This document shows positions 1-5,512 of a DNA stretch of 6,815 nucleotides, piece by piece. Origin of the DNA: an uncultured Bacillota bacterium. GTDB taxonomy: Bacteria; Bacillota; JAAYKD01. Below the pieces are notes generated by a model, which saw only the letters and a list, made by a program, of their open reading frames with translations, searched no databases and was not told the DNA's origin. The position numbers and the translations under genes were made by a program. Location: contig CALCNS010000053.1 of the NCBI GenBank assembly GCA_937897315.1, positions 1 to 6,815 of the forward strand, in the 5' to 3' direction. Position 1 is the first letter of the stretch; every line of letters starts with the position of its first letter.

Positions 1-1194
1 AAGGATGTCGTTGACGGCTTTGAATTCGTCAAGATCGATAAAAACGACACCAAAGATTTGCTTCGTTACTTTTGCAGACTCGATTTCCTGATGGAGTAAT
101 TCATTAAACAGAGTACGATTGGGTGTCCCTGTCAATGAATCATGCATCGCCATGAAGGTGATTCTCTCTTGGTGGTCTTCAATCTTTCTTAATAGAGTAT
201 TAATGGATTTTCTTAAAAAGAAGAACTCCTGACCACCTGCTTCAGCCAACTTTGTATACTTCCCTTTACTGGTATCAATCAGCGAAACGTCTTGTAGCAA
301 ATCATCAAACGGTTTTGTTAAAAAACGAGTGAGTGCAGTCACTAAAAACATAGCAGCTAGGGCAAATAAGAGCAAGTTCAAAAGGGCAAAACCAATTGTG
401 CTCTCCGTTGAGGACATATACAGTGTACGGGGCATTTCAAAATCGATGAGTATGGAGTCTTTTAGAAGATAGGGATTTCGAACAAGCAATCGAAATTGAA
501 TATTTTTTTTGTCGGAAGAATACGTCTGATGGATTACACTCACAGAATCCATGGGCTCTTGTATGGAATCATCTTGTAAAGCACTCACGAAACGATACTT
601 CCATCCAGTCATTCTTTCCAAGTCTTCCACACTGGAACTGATAAACTCTCTACCGATGATGAACCGCCCTTTGGGGTTGTCTTGAGAAATCGATTCGGTG
701 ATTTCCGTGGATGAGACGTAATAAAAAGATTCTCCCAATTGCAGAATGCTAGAAACATCCCCCTCAAGTTTGAGCAAACTAAGGTGATGGTCGGTTAACT
801 CGAAGGTACTGGGAAACGAAACAAACTTATGCTCCTCAGTAGAATAGTATAGCTGATACACAATCTCATCATACTGATTCGTAAAAATCATGAAATTGAT
901 ATTGAGATTCTCAAACGTGCTTTCATCTAGATTATACTTGATGTAATCTTCATGAAGTGTCTCTACAAAATCATAGGTGTCATCCCAATGACCCCAATCA
1001 CGAGCAGTTCCCTGGCTTTTCGCAAATCTCTCTTGTATATAGGTGGAAACTCCGGCAACCGCTGTACGGGTTTGGACTCCCTCTTGAAGCATGATAAATC
1101 TTCCAAAGAAGAAGCTAAAAGCAAGGTTCATGAATAAGGCAAATACAATGATCAGTGGTATCACATAGAATAAAATCTTATCTTTTACTTTCAT
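1..1194 (-). CDS. CHASE4-GGDEF membrane sensor, probable diguanylate cyclase (3' end cut off)
   Basis: The first 398 codons of a gene that runs off the left edge of the window. I translated it by hand. The start is ATG at 1194 with SD AGAAGG at 1207-1202, 7 nt upstream. Residues about 6-30 are a hydrophobic helix. Residues about 35-260 form an extracytoplasmic sensor region carrying ARDWGHWDDTYDFV (64-77), the signature of CHASE4 domains. A second membrane helix lies at about 267-287, followed by a HAMP-like linker with helical character (about 288-345). The GGDEF domain begins at about 348 with MAMHDSLTGTPNR and then VVFIDLDEFKAVND (383-396), where D387 would be the first metal ligand. The GG[DE]EF signature falls outside the window, so whether it is an active cyclase, a degenerate GGDEF or a GGDEF-EAL protein cannot be decided. 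T356 replaces the usual Leu of LTGLPNR. The ligand is unknown. The gene lies 105 nt downstream of thiED in the same direction, with no obvious terminator between. Confidence 0.9.
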   Translation of the reverse strand, partial: MKVKDKILFYVIPLIIVFALFMNLAFSFFFGRFIMLQEGVQTRTAVAGVSTYIQERFAKSQGTARDWGHWDDTYDFVETLHEDYIKYNLDESTFENLNINFMIFTNQYDEIVYQLYYSTEEHKFVSFPSTFELTDHHLSLLKLEGDVSSILQLGESFYYVSSTEITESISQDNPKGRFIIGREFISSSVEDLERMTGWKYRFVSALQDDSIQEPMDSVSVIHQTYSSDKKNIQFRLLVRNPYLLKDSILIDFEMPRTLYMSSTESTIGFALLNLLLFALAAMFLVTALTRFLTKPFDDLLQDVSLIDTSKGKYTKLAEAGGQEFFFLRKSINTLLRKIEDHQERITFMAMHDSLTGTPNRTLFNELLHQEIESAKVTKQIFGVVFIDLDEFKAVNDIL

Positions 1195-1299
1195 TGTATC
1201 GCCTTCTTTCTGCACCGTTGAGATTTTCTGGTATTTTTAATTCCACACGCGTGATGCTTTACCTTCTTTTATAAAGAGATTATGTAACATCGAGGGCGA
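1195..1299 (-). other. Intergenic gap between thiED and the CHASE4-GGDEF gene
   Basis: A 105-nt AT-rich spacer. It holds the SD (AGAAGG, 1207-1202) of the downstream gene. I see no stable hairpin followed by a U-run, so no intrinsic terminator for the thi operon is evident. A TATAAA hexamer at the minus-strand run around 1272-1267 resembles a -10 box, but nothing like TTGACA lies 16-18 nt before it, so a promoter here is only possible. The 8-bp palindrome CACGCGTG (1246-1253) is too short to interpret as an operator by itself. Confidence 0.5.
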
Positions 1300-2727
1300 T
1301 TAGAAGATACGGTATGTGTGATTCAGTGGACCTCGTCCTTTGCCCAAATTCAGTTTTGATGCTAAGGCACCGGTGATGTACTCTTTTGCTGCAGCAATGC
1401 TGTTTTCCATACTTTGACCCAAAGCCAAATGACAAGCAATCGCGGAGGACAAGGTGCAACCGGTTCCATGTGTGTTTATTGTGGCAATTCGTTCCGTTGG
1501 AAACCAGCGAGGACCGGTATTTGTAATCAGTAAGTCGGTCGCTTCACTGACCATATGACCCCCTTTGATTAATATGTCGGCGGGGTATCGTTCTTTCAAT
1601 ACATGTCCAGCTTTTTGCATGTCGGTGCGATTCTTTATGTTCATACCGGTCAAAACTTCTGCTTCCGGAATATTGGGTGTGATGAGATGCGCCAGAGGTA
1701 AGAGCGTTTCGGTTAAAGCAAGCAGAGCATCATCTGAAATCAAACGGTTTCCACTGGTGGAGACCATAACCGGATCTACCACCAAAAATTTGTAACCATA
1801 ACAAAGCAGTTTATTGGCAATGCACTTTATGGTGGAAGCGTTGGAGACCATCCCAATCTTTATCGCATCCGGTATGATATCTTGAAAGACACAATCGAGC
1901 TGTTGTGCCACAAAGTCAGCAGGCACATCCAACACCCCAAACACACCGGTTGTATTTTGGGCGGTTAATGCAGTAATAACACTCATCGCATACAGTTTAT
2001 GAGCCGTTATGGTCTTGATATCGGCTTGAATTCCTGCCCCTCCGGAGCAGTCTGAACCGGCGATGGTTAGTACTTTGCGAATTGTACCCATTTGCAGCAT
2101 GAGGAGTATATCTTCTTTCAGATTTCGGCATTCTTTCTCAATATTCTGAGCCGCAAAGATGGCAGAAACCAGAGCCACACCTGCGATACCACTACCTGCC
2201 AATAGAGATAGATTCCTTGCCGTAATCCCCCCAATCGCTACTACCGGCAGTGAGGTTGCCTTGCAGATTTCTTGTAAGGTCTCAAAGGAAACCATTTCGG
2301 CATCCTTTCTGGTGGAGGTAGCGAAGACGGCTCCTACTCCTAAATAATCCGCTCCGTTGGCTTCTGCTTCTCGAGCTTGCTCCACAGTTTGAACAGAGAC
2401 TCCTAGTATTTTTTGTGGTCCAATCATTTGCCGGACCATCGCAACAGGCAAGTCGTTTTGACCGATGTGGACACCATCGGCTTGGCATTGCATGGCAACA
2501 GAGACCCGATCATTGATGATAAAAGGAATTTGATGTTTTTGACACAACTGCTGTATCTTCAGGGCTTCCATAAGAAAGTCATGATCTGCAAGATCCTTAT
2601 CGCGATATTGTAAGCACGTGATTCCACCGTGTATGGCGGCATGAACTTGTTGTAGTAAGGTGGATTCCTTCGTCCAGCTGGAATCGCTCACTGCATAGAA
2701 AACGAGCGAATTAACGTCTAATTTCAT
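1300..2727 (-). CDS. thiED: Bifunctional thiamin-phosphate synthase / HMP(-P) kinase (ThiE-ThiD fusion)
   Basis: 475 residues, equal to a full ThiE (about 1-210) plus a full ThiD (about 213-475). The ThiD half phosphorylates HMP to HMP-P and then HMP-PP. The ThiE half condenses HMP-PP with hydroxyethylthiazole phosphate to give thiamin phosphate. Both act in the cytosol. ThiE signs are QYRDKD (40-45), ND (72-73), ADGVHIGQ (83-90), GADYLGVG (126-132) with TSTRKDA (137-143), and VAIGGI (163-168). ThiD signs are LTIAGSDCSGGAGIQAD (220-236), AQNTTGV (256-262), VDPVMVSTSG (317-326), TPNIPEAE (350-357), IKGGH (387-391) and the anion-hole/catalytic loop HGTGCTLSSA (420-429) with C424. No key residue appears lost. 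The linker is nearly absent, and a Met codon (M213) sits exactly where a free ThiD would begin. The start overlaps the thiM end by 17 nt and has a very strong SD. It is the last gene of the riboswitch-controlled operon. Confidence 0.96.
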   Translation of the reverse strand: MKLDVNSLVFYAVSDSSWTKESTLLQQVHAAIHGGITCLQYRDKDLADHDFLMEALKIQQLCQKHQIPFIINDRVSVAMQCQADGVHIGQNDLPVAMVRQMIGPQKILGVSVQTVEQAREAEANGADYLGVGAVFATSTRKDAEMVSFETLQEICKATSLPVVAIGGITARNLSLLAGSGIAGVALVSAIFAAQNIEKECRNLKEDILLMLQMGTIRKVLTIAGSDCSGGAGIQADIKTITAHKLYAMSVITALTAQNTTGVFGVLDVPADFVAQQLDCVFQDIIPDAIKIGMVSNASTIKCIANKLLCYGYKFLVVDPVMVSTSGNRLISDDALLALTETLLPLAHLITPNIPEAEVLTGMNIKNRTDMQKAGHVLKERYPADILIKGGHMVSEATDLLITNTGPRWFPTERIATINTHGTGCTLSSAIACHLALGQSMENSIAAAKEYITGALASKLNLGKGRGPLNHTYRIF

Positions 2728-3535
2728 ACTGAGCCCCCTCCTCCAAGTCGGTTCCGGTTAAATGAAACATAGTGTCGATGATACGATGACGATACGTGGA
2801 GTTGCCTTCCTCCGATTGTAGTTTTGCAAAAGCAATTTCACCACAGAGTCCCATGGCGGTGACTCCCGCAGCGACAGCGAGGAGCGGATGAGCAGGGTTT
2901 GCAGCTAAATACGCTGTGATTAGCGCAGAAAGTTGGCAACCGCTACCGGTAACTCGGCCCATGAGGGGATGCCCGTTCCGGATGCAAAAGGCTTGAGAGG
3001 AGTCTGCTACCACATCGATAGGACCGGTCACCGCAACAATAGCCCCTGTTTTTTGGCTTAACTTCTGTGCTATTTGAATTGTTTTGTCCAACGAATCTGC
3101 CGATATGACGTCAGACAAATCGACATCGACTCCCCGAGTATTGCCCGAACCCAAAAGGAGGGTCCGAATCTCGGAGCTATTTCCTCGGATTGCTGTGAAT
3201 GGAATTTCGTTGATCAAGTCAAGTGCAGTAGACGTTCTCAACGCGGATGCTCCTGCACCCACTGGATCTAGTAGAACCGGATGACCCAATGCTGTGGCCT
3301 TTTTTGCCGCGGCAAACATAGCAGGAATGGTACGTCCGTTCAGCGTACCAATGTTAAGGCATAACCCACCACAAATCGTTGTAATTTCCTCTACTTCATC
3401 GATATCATCCGCCATAATGGGAGATGCACCGCAAGCCAGCAGCATATTCGCGACATCGTTTACCGTAACATAATTTGTTATGTTATGAACCAAGGGGCTT
3501 TGGGTGCGAACATTCTCCAACATCTCTTTAAACAT
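2711..3535 (-). CDS. thiM: Hydroxyethylthiazole kinase
   Basis: 274 residues, normal ThiM length. It phosphorylates 4-methyl-5-(2-hydroxyethyl)thiazole with ATP, a salvage step that supplies the thiazole phosphate for ThiE. Family signs in order are SPLVHNITNYVTVNDVAN (13-30) with the following ACGASPIMA (34-42), LNIGTL (60-65), LLDPVGAGAS (88-97), IRGNSSEI (116-123), AVTGPIDVV (168-176) and the nucleotide-binding and catalytic loop VTGSGCQLSALI (195-206), where C200 corresponds to the active-site Cys. The loop reads TGSGC where many relatives have TGTGC or TGAGC, which is a mild variation. The start at 3535 is fixed by TAGGAGGT 6 nt upstream and overlaps the cytX end by 8 nt. The 3' end carries the SD for thiED, so translation of the three genes is probably coupled. 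Confidence 0.97.
   Translation of the reverse strand: MFKEMLENVRTQSPLVHNITNYVTVNDVANMLLACGASPIMADDIDEVEEITTICGGLCLNIGTLNGRTIPAMFAAAKKATALGHPVLLDPVGAGASALRTSTALDLINEIPFTAIRGNSSEIRTLLLGSGNTRGVDVDLSDVISADSLDKTIQIAQKLSQKTGAIVAVTGPIDVVADSSQAFCIRNGHPLMGRVTGSGCQLSALITAYLAANPAHPLLAVAAGVTAMGLCGEIAFAKLQSEEGNSTYRHRIIDTMFHLTGTDLEEGAQYEIRR
2734..2744 (-). promoter_or_regulatory. Strong G-rich ribosome binding site of thiED inside thiM
   Basis: On the minus strand GGAGGAGGGGG lies 6 nt before the thiED ATG (2727) and inside the last codons of thiM (Leu-Glu-Glu-Gly). The purine run offers several SD registers. It confirms the ATG at 2727 as the start, although it overlaps thiM by 17 nt, and it suggests efficient re-initiation after thiM. 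Confidence 0.85.
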
Positions 3536-4703
3536 GAAGATACCTCCTACTGAATCTTGTCATCCACACATAAAGAACTGCAGTGAAAAGCATCACAGGA
3601 AGAGTGGTGCCTAATGGTGTTACTGTGTGCAATGCAAAGCGATATGTCAAAAAGCCGATAAGCCAACAAAAGATACCCAACAGGGAGTATGATTTGCTTT
3701 CGTAATTGTTTTTGAGAAAATAATAGTCCGTAATCTGTATCGCAATCATGGGAGCAAATACGGAACCAATAAAGTACAGAAACACTTCTAATTGATTCAC
3801 TGGAGAAGCCATTGCTAATAAGGTGCCAAAAAGGCCAGTGAGCACAGCAATGGTTTTCCCTTTGATTTTGGGACTCACACTTTCGGCACTGACACCGGCA
3901 GAGTATACATCTAAGAACGTGGTTGTGACGGTAGATAATAAAACAATGCCGAGAGCAAGAGCCCCCATGCCCAGCTGGAGTAGAATCAACATGACGTTAC
4001 TTTCACCGGTAAATACAGCCGCACCTAATCCAATTGCATACATCCATGAGCTGGTAAAGAAGTAGGTCAGTGCACTCATGGCGGAAGCTGATTTGGGGTT
4101 CTTGGCAGAGCGCGTATAATCGGATATTAATGGTAGCCAAGATAACGGCATCGCGATGGATAACTCGACTGCTAGTCCAAAAGACAAGGTCCCCAAAGTG
4201 GAGGAAGAAGGCTGGGGCTGAAATACCACTGCGCTCAAGACAAGAGTCAGCAGAAAAAGTAAGCTCATGGCGACCACGTTGATCTTACCCCAATGGGTTA
4301 CCCCCATCACGATCCATAGTAAGATGAATGCCCCGATGACAATGGACCAGATGGCTAGACTTCCGCTAGGAAATAAAGATTGTGCCGCCGAAGCTCCACT
4401 GTGAATCATGACAGCAGACCAACCAAGAAGTTGGATGACATTCAGCATAGAGAACAAACAAGAACCCTTCTCTCCGAAAGACATCTTCGCCGTTTCCATG
4501 GAGCTTTTTCTGGTTTGACCCCCGATTAAGCCAGTGAAGAAGAGTAACAGACAACCCAATAAATGACCAAGGATAATAGCTAGGAATCCTTTTCCTAATC
4601 CCAAGGGAGCAAATAGAACACCGGTCATGATTTCTGCTAAAGAGACGGCTGCTCCAAACCAAAGCAGCCCATGAGACCAAGTAGACGTTTTCTTCTCTTC
4701 CAT
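3528..4703 (-). CDS. cytX: CytX-type NCS1 transporter, predicted hydroxymethylpyrimidine importer
   Basis: 391 residues from the chosen start. It is a polytopic membrane protein of the nucleobase:cation symporter-1 family with roughly 12 hydrophobic segments (for example about 14-33, 39-60, 117-137, 141-161, 238-258, 306-325, 339-357, 364-381). Family signs are SWLPLISDYTR (188-198), TTTFLDVYSAGVSAES (260-275) and APMIAIQITDYYFL (317-330). CytX is known from comparative genomics as a TPP-riboswitch-associated transporter thought to carry the HMP moiety. The position here, directly behind a TPP riboswitch and before thiM and thiED, fits that; the substrate is inferred, not shown. The frame stays open to an ATG at 4754, but that codon lies inside the riboswitch terminator hairpin. 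The ATG at 4703, with AGAAGG 5 nt upstream and the peptide MEEKKTSTW, is the better start. The 3' end overlaps thiM by 8 nt and includes the thiM SD. Confidence 0.93.
   Translation of the reverse strand: MEEKKTSTWSHGLLWFGAAVSLAEIMTGVLFAPLGLGKGFLAIILGHLLGCLLLFFTGLIGGQTRKSSMETAKMSFGEKGSCLFSMLNVIQLLGWSAVMIHSGASAAQSLFPSGSLAIWSIVIGAFILLWIVMGVTHWGKINVVAMSLLFLLTLVLSAVVFQPQPSSSTLGTLSFGLAVELSIAMPLSWLPLISDYTRSAKNPKSASAMSALTYFFTSSWMYAIGLGAAVFTGESNVMLILLQLGMGALALGIVLLSTVTTTFLDVYSAGVSAESVSPKIKGKTIAVLTGLFGTLLAMASPVNQLEVFLYFIGSVFAPMIAIQITDYYFLKNNYESKSYSLLGIFCWLIGFLTYRFALHTVTPLGTTLPVMLFTAVLYVWMTRFSRRYLHV
3542..3549 (-). promoter_or_regulatory. Consensus ribosome binding site of thiM inside the cytX end
   Basis: TAGGAGGT on the minus strand, 6 nt before the thiM ATG (3535). 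It encodes part of the CytX C-terminus (Ser-Arg-Arg-Tyr). It settles the thiM start and supports coupled translation with cytX. Confidence 0.88.
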
Positions 4704-4707
4704 TTCT

Positions 4708-4714
4708 ACCTTCT
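4708..4714 (-). promoter_or_regulatory. Ribosome binding site that decides the cytX start
   Basis: AGAAGGT on the minus strand. The AGAAGG core ends 5 nt before ATG 4703, and the site lies downstream of the terminator U-tract. Only transcripts that read through the terminator contain this site, as expected for a transcription-terminating riboswitch. The upstream in-frame ATG at 4754 has only GCGCGGAGA before it and is buried in the hairpin. Confidence 0.8.
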
Positions 4715-4730
4715 TTCTTTCGGGGAATAC

Positions 4731-4758
4731 AAAAAGAGAATGCCCTTTGGGCATTCTC
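4731..4758 (-). terminator. Intrinsic terminator, expression platform of the TPP riboswitch
   Basis: On the minus strand the halves GAGAATGCCC (4758-4749 side) and GGGCATTCTC (4745-4736) form a perfect 10-bp stem with an AAA loop, followed at once by TTTTT (4735-4731). It lies 13 nt after the aptamer's 3' flank and before the cytX SD. When TPP is bound the stem should form and stop transcription ahead of cytX. On the plus strand the hairpin is followed by CGCGC, so it should act only leftward. It may also terminate transcripts arriving from the his genes. Confidence 0.93.
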
Positions 4759-4771
4759 CGCGCATAAGCAA

Positions 4772-4869
4772 GTATTCCTTACTCCCTACGGTGGCATTAC
4801 CCACATCAGGTTAAAGGGTCGAAGTTTGAGAACTTCCTCTCAGCCTGCATTACAAGCTCCCCCGAATAT
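4772..4869 (-). promoter_or_regulatory. TPP riboswitch aptamer (THI box)
   Basis: All conserved blocks of the TPP-sensing THI element are present in order on the minus strand: GGGGGAGC (4863-4856), GGCTGAGA (4845-4838), GACCCTT (4820-4814), ACCTGAT (4811-4805), TAATGCC (4799-4793) and CGTAGGGA (4790-4783). The optional P3 extension is a 6-bp stem, GAAGTT with AACTTC (4836-4821), and a 4-nt loop. A P1 extension can pair TATTC (4868-4864) with GAATA (4777-4773). It binds thiamin pyrophosphate in the nascent mRNA and is followed by an intrinsic terminator, so it should switch off cytX-thiM-thiED when TPP is plentiful. The ends are set by the P1 pairing and are good to within a few bases. Confidence 0.97.
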
Positions 4870-4878
4870 GTTTTCTGT

Positions 4879-4907
4879 AGAATATCACGCTTGACTGGAT
4901 TTGTCAA
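4879..4907 (-). promoter_or_regulatory. Predicted sigma-A promoter of the thi operon, inside the hisIE end
   Basis: On the minus strand a perfect -35 TTGACA (4907-4902) is followed by a 17-nt spacer and a -10 TATTCT (4884-4879; 4 of 6 consensus positions). The three bases before the -10 are TGA, giving an extended -10 TGn; these bases are also the hisIE stop codon. Initiation would fall near 4874-4871, only a few bases before the P1 stem of the TPP aptamer, which is the usual layout for riboswitch leaders. This is predicted from sequence only. Confidence 0.78.
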
Positions 4908-5511
4908 TTTTTTGCCTCTGTGCCAATTCCATGAGTACCTCTTCCGGCTTAATCCCCACTTCTGCCATGAGCACCAGAACATGATAGGTTAAATCGGCTA
5001 TCTCCCAAACGGTTTCTGGTTTGCTGTGATTTTTCGCAGCAATGAGCACTTCCCCGGCTTCTTCTCCAATTTTTTTCAAGATTTGGTCGAGTCCTTTTTG
5101 AAATAAGGTAGTGGTATAAGAACCAATGGGAAGGTCGACTTTTCGCTGTTGGATGAGTGCATATAGTTTTTGCAGAGAGAACAAAGGGGACTGATGTAAT
5201 TCTACAATCAGATTGTGAAAGCAACTTACCGCGCCGGTGTGACAGGCCGGACCTTGCACTCGAACTTTGACAACAAGGGCATCTCGATCACAATCGGCGA
5301 CGATGGAGATAATCTGCTGACGATTTCCTGAAGAATCTCCCTTACGCCATAATTCTTGACGGGAGCGTGACCAGAAACATGTATAACCCTCCCGTAAAGA
5401 GATGTCAAGACTTTCTTGGTTCATATAAGCCAATGTTAATACTTCGCCGGTTTCGGCATCTTGGACAATAGCAGGTAACAATCCTTGTGCATCCCAGTGT
5501 AATGCTTGCAT
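4885..5511 (-). CDS. hisIE: Bifunctional phosphoribosyl-AMP cyclohydrolase / phosphoribosyl-ATP pyrophosphohydrolase
   Basis: 208 residues, the usual size of the HisI-HisE fusion. The N-terminal HisI part opens the purine ring of PR-AMP. The C-terminal HisE part removes pyrophosphate from PR-ATP. HisI signs are FWSRSRQELWRKGDSSGN (46-63), the metal cluster DCDRDAL (73-79), and GPACHTGAVSCF (87-98) with zinc-ligand cysteines C90 and C97 plus C74. HisE is a MazG-like all-alpha nucleotide pyrophosphatase; its signs are GSYTTTLFQKG (130-140), KKIGEEAGEVLIAAK (146-160) with the EExxE acidic motif (E150, E151, E154), and EIAD (170-173). The ATG lies 1 nt after the hisF stop, with AGGGG as a moderate SD 9 nt upstream. 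The TGA stop abuts the -10 box of the thi promoter. It is the last his gene here, and no terminator of its own is visible before the TPP riboswitch. Confidence 0.97.
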   Translation of the reverse strand: MQALHWDAQGLLPAIVQDAETGEVLTLAYMNQESLDISLREGYTCFWSRSRQELWRKGDSSGNRQQIISIVADCDRDALVVKVRVQGPACHTGAVSCFHNLIVELHQSPLFSLQKLYALIQQRKVDLPIGSYTTTLFQKGLDQILKKIGEEAGEVLIAAKNHSKPETVWEIADLTYHVLVLMAEVGIKPEEVLMELAQRQKIDKSSQA

Positions 5512-5512
5512 G

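Noticed and set aside
952..1137. Open frames on the plus strand opposite the genes (for example 952-1137, 1565-1795, 3823-4065)
   Set aside because: They lie antisense to genes with clear family motifs, and their translations show no domain. They are shadows of the minus-strand coding bias.
1195..1253. Short GTG-initiated frame of about 22 codons overlapping the start of the CHASE4-GGDEF gene
   Set aside because: The nearest SD-like AAGAAGG is 13-15 nt away and the frame is too short to judge. The purine-rich stretch near its end is explained as the SD of the following gene.
1246..1253. CACGCGTG palindrome upstream of the CHASE4-GGDEF gene as a possible operator
   Set aside because: An isolated 8-bp palindrome with non-pairing flanks and no nearby promoter; no evidence of regulator binding.
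4731..4760. The terminator hairpin acting in both directions
   Set aside because: On the plus strand the stem is followed by CGCGC rather than a T-run, and no rightward gene is present.
4706..4765. A 19-codon upstream frame (ATG 4765, stop TAG at 4708-4706) ending 2 nt before the cytX ATG, with AAGGA 10 nt before its ATG
   Set aside because: It is made of the terminator stem, U-tract and cytX SD, its SD spacing is long, and its peptide has no recognisable feature. The DNA is fully explained by the riboswitch expression platform.
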